In this document: positions 37,101 through 44,622 of the stretch, in pieces
How the letters are laid out: each line of letters begins with the position of its first letter
How positions within the stretch are numbered: position 1 is the stretch's first letter
Assembly: GCA_947500295.1 (NCBI GenBank)
Contig: CANMRM010000005.1
Span: forward strand, 186,001-250,000
DNA: 64,000 nucleotides
Direction of reading: 5' to 3'
DNA from: an uncultured Kordiimonas sp.
Lineage (GTDB): Bacteria > Pseudomonadota > Alphaproteobacteria > Sphingomonadales > Kordiimonadaceae
The notes under the pieces: model-generated
The model's input: the letters and a program-made list of their open reading frames with translations, nothing else
Database searches by the model: none
Told to the model about the DNA's origin: nothing
Position numbers and translations under genes: made by a program

Positions 37101-37879
37101 GTTTGCGGCACGTTTGATCCCCAGGCAATGATGTATCCGGAGTTGTACCAGTCCGCGCTCTCCGGCACGTCGGTTTGCTCGCCCCAGGTTTGAGGGCTGG
37201 ACGGCGGCAGATCGCAGTACCAGTCATAGAAGGACATGCAAACGCCGCCAATGAGAGACAGGTACCTGCTGCCGGCCGCATATGAAACCATGGACATGGC
37301 CGGGATCGGCGAGAAACCAATAATTCTGTCCGGACCATGCTCTTTGGCGGTATAGACATTAGCTGCTGCAACGATTTCGTTGACCTCTTCCCAGTTTGCC
37401 CGGACAAAGCCACCGAGACCGCGAATTTTCTTGTATTCGCGAGCCTTTTTCGGGTTTGAAGCAATGCTCGCCCAAGCATCCACGGGGTCGCCGTGCTCGG
37501 CTTTGGCCTTGCGCCACATTTCCAGCAACCGTCCGCGCACAAGCGGGTACTTCAGCCGCGCGGTACTATAGAGATACCAGCTATAACTGGCACCGCGCGC
37601 GCAGCCCCTGGGTTCATGGTTCGGCAGGTCAGGCCTAGTTTTTGGGTAGTCTGTTTGCTGGGTTTCCCACGTTACGAGCCCGTTTTTGACGTATATCTTC
37701 CATGAACAGGACCCGGTGCAGTTTACGCCGTGGGTGGACCGGACCACTTTGTCGTGCGCCCAGCGCCCGCGGTAGGCTTTCTCCCAGCTCCGGCTTTCTT
37801 CCGTCGTGATACCATGCCCTTCAGCAAACTTGTCAGGGGACGCCGCGAGATAAGATAGCCTGTCGATAAAATTGCTCAT
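34121..37879 (-). CDS. narG: Respiratory nitrate reductase alpha subunit (molybdoenzyme)
   Basis: The 1252-residue catalytic subunit that reduces nitrate to nitrite at a bis-MGD molybdenum centre on the cytoplasmic face. The N-terminal cluster site is HGVNCTGSC (His50, Cys54, Cys58), the histidine-ligated FS0 cluster of NarG. DWYCDLPPSSPQTWGEQTD, NSGYIIAWGSNVPQTRTPDAHF and the C-terminal RGGIHNSVTRAVVKPTHMIGGYAQLAYGFNYYGT (read in parts) are family hallmarks. There is no Tat-type leader, as expected for membrane-bound Nar. GGAGAAG precedes the ATG. Confidence 0.98.
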   Translation of the reverse strand: MSNFIDRLSYLAASPDKFAEGHGITTEESRSWEKAYRGRWAHDKVVRSTHGVNCTGSCSWKIYVKNGLVTWETQQTDYPKTRPDLPNHEPRGCARGASYSWYLYSTARLKYPLVRGRLLEMWRKAKAEHGDPVDAWASIASNPKKAREYKKIRGLGGFVRANWEEVNEIVAAANVYTAKEHGPDRIIGFSPIPAMSMVSYAAGSRYLSLIGGVCMSFYDWYCDLPPSSPQTWGEQTDVPESADWYNSGYIIAWGSNVPQTRTPDAHFFTEVRYKGTKTVSVTPDYSEVAKLTDMWLNPRQGTDSAMAMAMGHVILKEFHTAGKSEYFDDYCRMYTDMPFLVRLVEKDGRLVPDRLVRASDFDGALGEAENAEWKAAILDGNTGEVVVPNGTIGSRWDKSKKWNLELKNIADGSDVWPKVSLLDGRDEVAAVAFPYFGNLENEQPIFQHTDHDSVLERYVPVKQIDTKDGTVRVATVFDLMAANYGVDRGLGGDNVASSFDDDVPYTPAWQEKITGVDRNKVIQVAREFATNADQTRGRSMVILGAAINHWYHMDMIYRGIMNLLIMCGCVGKSGGGWAHYVGQEKLRPQTGWLPLAFGLDWSRPPRQMNSTSFFYNHSNQWRYEKLEVDEILSPLADKEKWQNQTLIDCNVRSERMGWLPSAPQLGENPLKIAREADKNGAPVAEYVVNSLKNGNLSFACEDPDNPKNFPRNLFVWRSNILGSSGKGHEYMLKHLLGTQHGLLGKDMGETGGQKPSEVVWHDDAPEGKLDLVVTLDFRMSTTCVYSDIVLPSCTWYEKNDLNTSDMHPFIHPLTKAVDPAWESRSDWEIYKGIAEKFSEVCEGHLGVEKDIVTLPILHDTPGELAQPLGVTDWKKGDCDPVPGKTMPALVEVTRDYPATYKRFTALGPLMGKLGNGGKGINWNTDEEIDLLGRLNGTHQGTGATEGMPKIETDIDASEVVLSLAPETNGNVAVKSWAALGAITGREHTHLAKPKQDEKIRFHDIKAQPRKIISSPTWSGLEDEHVSYNAGYTNVHELIPWRTLTGRQQFYQDHEWMRDFGESLCVYKPPVNTKTLAPVEGKFDKDVKHVALNWITPHQKWGIHSTYSDNLLMLTLNRGGPVVWMSETDARKIDVEDNDWIELYNANGAIMARAVVSQRVPEGMTMMYHAQEKIINTPLSEATGNRGGIHNSVTRAVVKPTHMIGGYAQLAYGFNYYGTVGSNRDEFVLARKVENVNWGDEPGGELSPSQAAE

Positions 37880-37910
37880 GTTACTTCTCCGTGTTTTCAG
37901 GCCATCGGTT

Positions 37911-39554
37911 TCAGGGGTTTTTCACGTAGGCGTTCTTGCGCAAGTAGAACCACCAGTTGATCAGGATGCAGACGCCGTAGAAGATGGCGAAACCGTAGAG
38001 CGCATACTCCGGCGTCGTCGCCTTGATCTGCTCGCCAAAAACCTTGGGAATGATAAATGCGCCATATGCTGCAACTGCCGACGTCCAGCCGAGCACTGGG
38101 CCTGCCTGTTCCTTGTTGAACACCACTGCAATGGTTCGGAAGGTGGAACCGTTGCCGATGCCGGTTGCTGCAAACAGGATGATGAACAAGATCAGGAAGG
38201 GGTAGAAATAGTCTTCCGGTGTTGCAGAGGCATACGCCGCTTTCATGAAGTAGGCGACACCGAGCGCAGAGGCGACCATCACGACACTGATGATCTGTGT
38301 TACTTTCGCACCGCCCAGCTTGTCAGCCCAGCTACCGCCGATCGGGCGGATAAGAGCGCCGATAAACGGCCCCATCCAGGCAAACATCAGTGCACTTGGA
38401 CCATTTGCATTCACTGTATTGTGGGTCATCACACCGTCAACCATGAGATGCTGGAAGCCAAACACCACCTTGATGGCAAGGCCCATGGCAGCCGAGTAAC
38501 CGATGAATGAGCCAAAGGTCATGGTGTAAATCACCGTCATCGCCCACGTATGTTTGTTGTCGAAGATCTGATACTGGCGTTTGAGGCTGTTCTGGATTTT
38601 GCCGGGGATCAGCTTGAGGGCAAATACCGTCAGGGCGATAACGATCGGCAGCACAATCCATTTGTTAAGCTCAAGCCCGGAACCGCCGGTGGCGGCAGGT
38701 AACATCAGCCAAAGGCCGAACATGGCCGTCAGAAGGCCAATCGCCAGCATACCGAGGATTTTGGCGAACGCCGGCAGAGCGGCGCCCGCATCCGGCGAGA
38801 CATGCTCGTCTCGGATGGTGTTCAGGCCAAACCAGCCCGCAAACGCGAGCGGCACCAGGAGGATGAGCCAAACCCAACCGGCATTGAAGATATAGGTGGT
38901 AGTGCCGGCCGGAATTTTACCGATAAGAGTGCCCGAGGTGTTTTCAAGCACCATGCCCGATCCGCCGAAGAGGGCAAAAGTCATCACCAGCGGCACGACA
39001 ATCTGCATGGTCGTCACACCAAAGTTGCCGAGCCCTGCATTCATACCCAGCGCATAGCCCTGGATCTTTTTCGGATAGAAGAAACTGATGTTTGACATCG
39101 ACGACGCAAAATTGCCGCCACCAAAGCCCGACAGCAGCGCCATAAGCTGGAACTGCCAGAGGGGAGCGTTAGGATCCTTGAGCAGAAAGCCGGTGCCAAG
39201 TGCCGGGATCATCAACAGTGCCGTTGTCAGAAACAGCGTGTACCGCCCCCCCGCAATGCGGATGAAGAACGAACTCGGGATGCGAAGTGTTGCGCCTGAA
39301 AGGCCCGCGATGGCAGCAAGTGTAAACAGCTCCGACTGGCTGAAAGGAAAACCCAGATTCAACATCTGAACGGTGATGATGCCCCAGTAAAGCCACACGG
39401 CAAATCCGCACAACAGGGATGGAATGGAAATCCACAGGTTTCGGGTTGCTATGCTCTTGCCTTCAGCAGCCCACTGGCTGTCGTCGTCGGGGTTCCAGCC
39501 AAAGAGGTCGCGTCCTTTTTGGGTGAGGGTGTTGGGAGTGGCTTGATCAGACAT
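37911..39554 (-). CDS. narK2: Nitrate/nitrite transporter, NarK2 type
   Basis: A 547-residue MFS protein with about twelve to fourteen membrane segments. The N-terminal cytoplasmic extension GRDLFGWNPDDDSQWAAEGKSIATRNLW is typical of NarK2-like proteins, and FGGGNFASSMSNISFFYP and GNGSTFRTIAVVF are the two nitrate signature regions of the family. NarK2 is a nitrate/nitrite antiporter. It lies between narK1 and narG with AGGAG before its ATG and 31 bases before narG. Confidence 0.92.
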   Translation of the reverse strand: MSDQATPNTLTQKGRDLFGWNPDDDSQWAAEGKSIATRNLWISIPSLLCGFAVWLYWGIITVQMLNLGFPFSQSELFTLAAIAGLSGATLRIPSSFFIRIAGGRYTLFLTTALLMIPALGTGFLLKDPNAPLWQFQLMALLSGFGGGNFASSMSNISFFYPKKIQGYALGMNAGLGNFGVTTMQIVVPLVMTFALFGGSGMVLENTSGTLIGKIPAGTTTYIFNAGWVWLILLVPLAFAGWFGLNTIRDEHVSPDAGAALPAFAKILGMLAIGLLTAMFGLWLMLPAATGGSGLELNKWIVLPIVIALTVFALKLIPGKIQNSLKRQYQIFDNKHTWAMTVIYTMTFGSFIGYSAAMGLAIKVVFGFQHLMVDGVMTHNTVNANGPSALMFAWMGPFIGALIRPIGGSWADKLGGAKVTQIISVVMVASALGVAYFMKAAYASATPEDYFYPFLILFIILFAATGIGNGSTFRTIAVVFNKEQAGPVLGWTSAVAAYGAFIIPKVFGEQIKATTPEYALYGFAIFYGVCILINWWFYLRKNAYVKNP

Positions 39555-39593
39555 CTGTTGTCTCCTTTTGCGTGAGAGGCCCGGAGGCGAGCC

Positions 39594-40904
39594 TTAGCTC
39601 GCCATACCTTCAAGTTCAGGCAGGTTGCGGGGTCCACGCAGTTCGGGAATGCGTTGTTTTTCGAGTCGTTGGATTGCGAAGTGCATCCAGGCCAGTGCTA
39701 TGCCAATGATAATGGTGAGCAGCATGAAACAGCTGGTCCAAACACCAATCACGTCGTTCATCACACCAAAGGCGATGGGCAGGAAAAAGCCGCCAAGCCC
39801 GCCGATCAGGCCGACCATGCCGCCCACCGAACCGACATGATCCGGATAGTAGACGGGGATATGCTTGTAGACAGCCGCTTTGCCGAGAGACATGAAGAAG
39901 CCCAGCACGATGGTGAGGAACACAAACACTTCAAGAGGGATGGTGATATTGAAAGAGACCGGTCCCTCAATGCCTGCGACAGTGTAGTCAGTCGACGGAT
40001 ATGACATGACAAAACAACAGATGACGCAGGCAATGAAGGTCCAGTACATAACGGCTCGGGCGCCGTATTTGTCAGACAACCACCCACCGAGAGCACGAAA
40101 GATACTGCCAGGCAGGGCGTAGGCGGCAGCCAGCATGCCAGCGGTGGCAAGCTCCAGGCCGTAAGCGCCCACATAGTAACGTGGCAGCCACAAAGCGAGC
40201 GCGACATAGGCGCCAAAGACGAAGAAATAATATAGCGAAAAGCGCCAGACCTGCAGGTTTTTGAGGGGTTCCAGCTGTTCAACAAAAGAGGGATGTTTCT
40301 TGCCTTCAGCCTTGTGAGAGGCATGGACCGGATCATCCTTCGTGGTGATGAAAAACAGCACTGCAGTAACGGCGAGCGCGATCGCGTAAACCTGTGCCAC
40401 GCTTTGCCAGGCACCACCCAGTGCAACGAGGAGTATAGGAGCACCAAAGTTGGTGACGGCTGCCCCCACGTTGCCCATGCCGAAAATGCCGAGCGCAGTG
40501 CCCTGTTTCTCTTTTGGATACCAGCGGGAAACGTAGGCAACACCAACGGCAAAGCTGCCGCCCGCAAGACCGACACCCAGAGCAGCGACAAGAAACATCT
40601 GATAGGTGCTGACGAGCGTCAGCAAGTAAGCGGCGACCGCCGTTGTCAGCATCTGCAGTGTGTAAATGATGCGGCCACCATATTGATCGGTCCAGATGCC
40701 GAGGAACAGACGGCTCAGGGACCCGGTCAGCACTGGGGTCGCAACCAGAATGCCGAACTGGGTGTCTGTTAATCCAAGCTGCGCTTTTATCTTGATACCT
40801 ATGATGGAAAAGATCGTCCAAACCGCGAAACAAACTGTAAATGCCAGTGTGCTGGTGGTCAGGGCGCGGCGCTGCTCGCCAACTGTTGATTGTGGATCGT
40901 TCAC
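39594..40904 (-). CDS. narK1: Nitrate transporter, NarK1 type
   Basis: A 436-residue MFS protein with twelve predicted membrane segments. GIKIKAQLGLTDTQFG, GLAGGSFAVGVAYVSRWYP and GNVGAAVTNFGAP are features of NarK1-type nitrate/proton symporters. It supplies the first nitrate before nitrite builds up, while NarK2 exchanges the two. The start is GTG at 40904, preceded by AGGAGG at five bases; a longer frame lacks that signal. It is the first gene of the nar operon, 77 bases from the centre of an FNR-type box. In some relatives narK1 and narK2 are fused; here they are separate. Confidence 0.92.
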   Translation of the reverse strand: MNDPQSTVGEQRRALTTSTLAFTVCFAVWTIFSIIGIKIKAQLGLTDTQFGILVATPVLTGSLSRLFLGIWTDQYGGRIIYTLQMLTTAVAAYLLTLVSTYQMFLVAALGVGLAGGSFAVGVAYVSRWYPKEKQGTALGIFGMGNVGAAVTNFGAPILLVALGGAWQSVAQVYAIALAVTAVLFFITTKDDPVHASHKAEGKKHPSFVEQLEPLKNLQVWRFSLYYFFVFGAYVALALWLPRYYVGAYGLELATAGMLAAAYALPGSIFRALGGWLSDKYGARAVMYWTFIACVICCFVMSYPSTDYTVAGIEGPVSFNITIPLEVFVFLTIVLGFFMSLGKAAVYKHIPVYYPDHVGSVGGMVGLIGGLGGFFLPIAFGVMNDVIGVWTSCFMLLTIIIGIALAWMHFAIQRLEKQRIPELRGPRNLPELEGMAS

Positions 40905-40973
40905 ATCAGCCTCCTGAAGAATCGGTTGCCCAAAGCGTTCGAGGCTATTGTGTCGAATCTGGAGAACTGCCGT

Positions 40974-40987
40974 TTGACCCACATCAA
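40974..40987 (-). promoter_or_regulatory. FNR/DNR-type box upstream of narK1
   Basis: The site reads TTGAC-CCAC-ATCAA on the plus strand, nine of ten matches to TTGAT-N4-ATCAA. An ACAATA -10-like element follows about 32 bases downstream on the minus strand (40945-40951), before narK1. The site lies in the 231-base gap between narK1 and the divergent NIT-Crp gene and could serve either. Confidence 0.78.
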
Positions 40988-41135
40988 GTGGTTTAACCTG
41001 ATGCCGGTAAACAGTTAGAAGACAGGCGAATTGTTGTGAGTCATTGTCTTTAAGGTACTGAAAGAAATATATTTATTTTGAGAACTGGTTGTTTCATCAA
41101 ATTTGTAGGATGATGATTGGTGTCGAGAGAGTGCA

Positions 41136-42764
41136 TTGGGGTCAGACGTGAACTCACCGTCAAACAATATAAAACTTGTTCAGGAGTTGCTGCATTTGCT
41201 CGGGGACCTGGTGCATCAGGTCCAGAGAGAACGCGGATCCGCCAGTCTTTATATCGATAGCCTGGGCCGGATTTTCTCCAACCGATATAAGAAACAAACA
41301 GAAGCCGTCGATATTGCCTTTGAAGCGCTTCGGACATTCAGCACCCGCATTGATGTGCGGGATGCCCTGCCGGTGAACTTTGAAGCCCGCCTGAAGATAC
41401 TTGTCCAAAAATATCAGGAACTCCCTGCATTGCGGGACAATATTCACCTGATGTCGACCCGCTACACCCAGGCTCTCAACACCTATACATTTGGCTATAC
41501 AACGCCAACAATAGACGCAATGATCGAACTGGCGCAGCGGGCTTCCGGGCATAACTCCGCCCTTGTTTCGGCCTACTCGAATTTCGTTCAGTGGAAAGAA
41601 AAGGTCGGAATGGAGCGGGCGTTAGGCGCGCGCGGGTTTTACACCTTCTCCTTTCGGAACCAGGAGTTTTGCGACCGGTTCGTGGCACTGATCGCAGAAC
41701 AGAAAAACTACCTCGAAACCTTCAAGGCGCTGGCATCCCCCTCACAGATTGCAATCACGCAGGGCGCAATTGACAACAGCGAGCTTGAGGCGCTTGCGAC
41801 GGTTAACCGGCTGCTTGAAGAAGGCGCCCCTCCCAGTGAAATCGAACAGTATGACGGCGAAACCTGGTTTGAGCTCCTGACGCAAATGATCGACAAACTC
41901 CGTGCGGCAGAAATTGACCTTGTCAAAGGGCTGGAGGGTGCAGGCACCGGCCCGGCCACCGCATCCCGCCTGGAAACAGTTCGTAAAAAAGGGGCCGATA
42001 ACCTAATCACCCAGTACAGACCCTTCCTGCGCTCCCTACCGACATTTGCCGCGATGGATGATGACGATCTGGATGAAATCCTGTCGTTCGCCCAAATTCG
42101 GGAGTACTCGAAAGAAAAGCTTTTGTTTTTGCGCGACGAACCAGCGGCACGTCTATACATCGTTCTGGATGGCTGGGTGAAAGTTTACAATGGACTTGAA
42201 AGCGGCGAGGAGGCGATCCTGCAGATGCTGGGAAGCGGTGAAACCCTTCTGGAATCAGCAGTTTTTCTTAACGTGCCAGCCCCGGTGAGCGCGCAGGTAG
42301 TGGAACATGCCTTGCTGTTGTCCATTCCCGCGCCAGTAATTCGCCAACGCATTCAATCCAACCCGCAACTTGCCGTCAATATGCTGAATGCTGTCTCTAT
42401 TCGCTCACAGCGGCTTGTACAGCAGATAGAGCTGTCCAGGCTGAAGTCCGCGCAGGAGCGGGTTGGGTGGTTTCTCTTGCGTCTTGCACTCAATCAAAAG
42501 CCGTCAGATGGCATCATCTTCCTGCCCTATGAGAAATCAATCATCGCTTCCTACCTCGATATGCGTCCGGAAACTTTCTCGCGCACGCTCCAAAAGTTCC
42601 GAAAAGAAGGGTTTGATGTTTCCGCGGATCAGGTCAAAATGCCAGACCGGCAGGCGCTTTGCGACTTTTGCGACGTTGAACTGGCGGGCCACTGCGTCAT
42701 CGCCAAAACACCGGACTGCCCGCGCCCCGACCTGACAGATATGGTTGCTGAAGCAGTCACTTGA
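41136..42764 (+). CDS. NIT nitrate/nitrite-sensing domain fused to a Crp/Fnr transcription factor
   Basis: A 542-residue protein with an unusual fusion. Residues about 10-285 form a NIT-type sensor: LVHQVQRERGSASLYIDSLG, FNTxTFGYTTPTID-like helix, FVQWKEKVGMERALGARGF and FLETFK-like end. Residues about 310-425 are a Crp-type effector barrel (FAAMDDDDLDEILS, FLRDEPAARLYIVLDGWVKVY), then a dimer helix. The helix-turn-helix ends in RPETFSRTLQKF, giving the FNR-like recognition set E479, S482, R483. The tail has CDFC, C520 and C528 (C509-X2-C512-X7-C520-X7-C528), a possible metal or Fe-S site. The start may be TTG at 41136 or GTG at 41148. It is divergent from narK1 and probably controls the nar genes. 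Confidence 0.85.
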   Translation: MGSDVNSPSNNIKLVQELLHLLGDLVHQVQRERGSASLYIDSLGRIFSNRYKKQTEAVDIAFEALRTFSTRIDVRDALPVNFEARLKILVQKYQELPALRDNIHLMSTRYTQALNTYTFGYTTPTIDAMIELAQRASGHNSALVSAYSNFVQWKEKVGMERALGARGFYTFSFRNQEFCDRFVALIAEQKNYLETFKALASPSQIAITQGAIDNSELEALATVNRLLEEGAPPSEIEQYDGETWFELLTQMIDKLRAAEIDLVKGLEGAGTGPATASRLETVRKKGADNLITQYRPFLRSLPTFAAMDDDDLDEILSFAQIREYSKEKLLFLRDEPAARLYIVLDGWVKVYNGLESGEEAILQMLGSGETLLESAVFLNVPAPVSAQVVEHALLLSIPAPVIRQRIQSNPQLAVNMLNAVSIRSQRLVQQIELSRLKSAQERVGWFLLRLALNQKPSDGIIFLPYEKSIIASYLDMRPETFSRTLQKFRKEGFDVSADQVKMPDRQALCDFCDVELAGHCVIAKTPDCPRPDLTDMVAEAVT

Positions 42765-42774
42765 CCCAGGTCAA
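42761..42774 (+). promoter_or_regulatory. FNR/DNR-type perfect palindrome upstream of moaA
   Basis: The site reads TTGAC-CCAG-GTCAA, an exact dyad of TTGAC half sites. It overlaps the TGA stop of the NIT-Crp gene and lies 172 bases before the moaA start. Its first nine bases resemble those of the narK1 box (TTGACCCAC). Confidence 0.68.
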
Positions 42775-42946
42775 ACTGCAAGCGCTGCATCTCCCTATCT
42801 TCAAATGACTAAGTGCTGAGCTCCGAAGCTCTCGCTCCTAAGCTACGGCGATAAATGCCTGGTACGGCGCGTTGGCCGCAGCAAGTTGCTGCCGGGTTCA
42901 ATCGGGAAACCGTTGGGCCTCTCGTTATTTGGAAAGGAGACAAGCT

Positions 42947-43924
42947 GTGCACATCAGTGATGGCTTCGGCCGCCGTTTTTCCTATCTCCGATTGTCGCTT
43001 ACCGACGCCTGTAATTTTCGTTGCAGCTACTGCCTGCCCGAGGGCTACAAAAAGTGCGGTGGCCCGGGGCCTCTGTCGAACGAGGAACTGATGCGCGCGG
43101 CGCGTGCATTCAGCGACTTGGGTATTGCCAAAATCAGGCTGACCGGCGGCGAGCCGACAATCCGGCGAAACTTTGATGTCACCGCCGCGAGCATCGCAGC
43201 CCTACCCAAGGTTAAAACCCTTGCGTTGACGACCAATGGGTACCGCCTGCGGGAACGCGCCGTTTCATGGCGCAAAGCTGGAATTGATGCCCTCAATGTA
43301 AGCCTCGACAGTTTGGATCCGGATACTTTTTTGGCCATCACCGGCCATGACAGGTGTATAGAGGTCCAACAGGGTATTGAAGCTGCTCTGATTGCGGGCT
43401 TTTCAAGCGTCAAGGTCAACATAGTCTACATGAAAGGCGTCAACGACCACGAAGTGGACAGGTTCATCAAGCTCACACAAGACCTGCCAATTTCCGTCAG
43501 GTTTATTGAGTTAATGGAAACAGGTGATCACGCCGCCTTCTTTAGAAAACACCACGCACCGGTTCTGGATGTTGCGCGCCAACTGACAAAAAGAGGCTGG
43601 ACTCAGCGGATCAAGGCAGCCGATGCCGGCCCGTCGTTGGATTATGTCCATCCGGATCACGCGGGCAGCATCGGGTTTATTGCGCCCTATTCAGAAGACT
43701 TTTGCAAGACCTGCAATCGCCTGCGTTTTTCGAGCCAGGGGGACTTGCATCTATGCCTGTTTGGTACCTTCGGCATACCGATGCGAAGGTTTTTGCAGGC
43801 AGATGACCAGATACCGGAACTGAAGCAGCGTATTGTTGCGGCTGTGCGGAGAAAATCACCGAGGCATTTTCTTCATCAGGGTGAGACAGGCCAGACGCAT
43901 AACCTTTCGGCCATCGGTGGCTGA
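42947..43924 (+). CDS. moaA: GTP 3',8-cyclase MoaA (molybdenum cofactor step 1)
   Basis: A 325-residue radical SAM enzyme that starts molybdopterin synthesis from GTP. The N-terminal cluster motif is CNFRCSYC (Cys22, 26, 29) and the C-terminal second cluster is CKTCNRLRFSSQGDLHLCLF (three cysteines). RLTGGEPTIR and TTNGYRL are the SAM-binding region, and the protein ends in the conserved Gly-Gly tail LSAIGG. The start is GTG at 42947, with GGAAAGGAG seven bases before it; an in-frame ATG upstream at 42872 lacks this signal. Adjacent mobA and the nar operon show that the cofactor is for nitrate reductase. Confidence 0.94.
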   Translation: MHISDGFGRRFSYLRLSLTDACNFRCSYCLPEGYKKCGGPGPLSNEELMRAARAFSDLGIAKIRLTGGEPTIRRNFDVTAASIAALPKVKTLALTTNGYRLRERAVSWRKAGIDALNVSLDSLDPDTFLAITGHDRCIEVQQGIEAALIAGFSSVKVNIVYMKGVNDHEVDRFIKLTQDLPISVRFIELMETGDHAAFFRKHHAPVLDVARQLTKRGWTQRIKAADAGPSLDYVHPDHAGSIGFIAPYSEDFCKTCNRLRFSSQGDLHLCLFGTFGIPMRRFLQADDQIPELKQRIVAAVRRKSPRHFLHQGETGQTHNLSAIGG

Positions 43925-43925
43925 G

Positions 43926-44474
43926 ATGATGCCGGCAATCAGGCAGGGTTTCACGGGAGTTGTGCTTGCAGGGGGAGCGTCCAGGCGCATGGGGCGGGAC
44001 AAGGCCGAGCTACGTGTTGAAGGCATAACGATGCTCGAACATATGAGATCGCTCCTCCACCACGCAGGGGCATCCCGAGTGGTTGTTCTTGGGCGCGACG
44101 ATGTTGAAAATGCTGTGCCCGATGCGAGGCCGTTTCAAGGCCCGGCAATTGCCATACAGGACTATTTGGCGATGCAGCCAGTTGGCAGCAGGCATCTGAT
44201 TGTGCCAGTTGACATGCCCGGCCTAACTGTTGAGTTGCTGAGCAAACTCACGTGCCAGACGGGCTGGGCGCAATTCCGCCGATTCCAGATGCCCTTTCTC
44301 GCCGTCGCTGATGGCAAGCCACCGTCAAAATGTGCACGTGTTGGGGAGTTGTTGTCCAAAAAAAGGGCCAAGTCGATATCGTCCGACAAACGTCACTCAG
44401 TATCTTTCAGCAACATAAATGAACCTGCAGACTTTGATGCATTTGTTGGTCTGAAGCACATGCGGGTAAGTTGA
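43926..44474 (+). CDS. mobA: Molybdenum cofactor guanylyltransferase MobA
   Basis: A 182-residue nucleotidyltransferase that attaches GMP to molybdopterin to make MGD for enzymes such as NarG. LAGGASRRMGRDKAEL holds the GTP-binding residues, and VVVLGRDDV, LIVPVDMPGLT and SFSNINEPADF follow the MobA pattern with the conserved Asp and the NxNxP turn near the end. The start is ATG at 43926, one base after the moaA stop. An in-frame upstream TTG in moaA is less likely. It is slightly shorter than the typical 190-200 residues. Confidence 0.9.
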   Translation: MMPAIRQGFTGVVLAGGASRRMGRDKAELRVEGITMLEHMRSLLHHAGASRVVVLGRDDVENAVPDARPFQGPAIAIQDYLAMQPVGSRHLIVPVDMPGLTVELLSKLTCQTGWAQFRRFQMPFLAVADGKPPSKCARVGELLSKKRAKSISSDKRHSVSFSNINEPADFDAFVGLKHMRVS

Positions 44475-44622
44475 CCGGACATTTTCTGGTTCCTGCGCAA
44501 TTTCGATCAGACTGTCATTCGTTTTCAATGGAGAGACAAGCTCTTAGCCCGTCAACCGCACACGTTGGACAGCAAGCTTTTCCCTGTCAGCGACACGTAC
44601 CAAGACGTGGAGTTGCCAAGGG

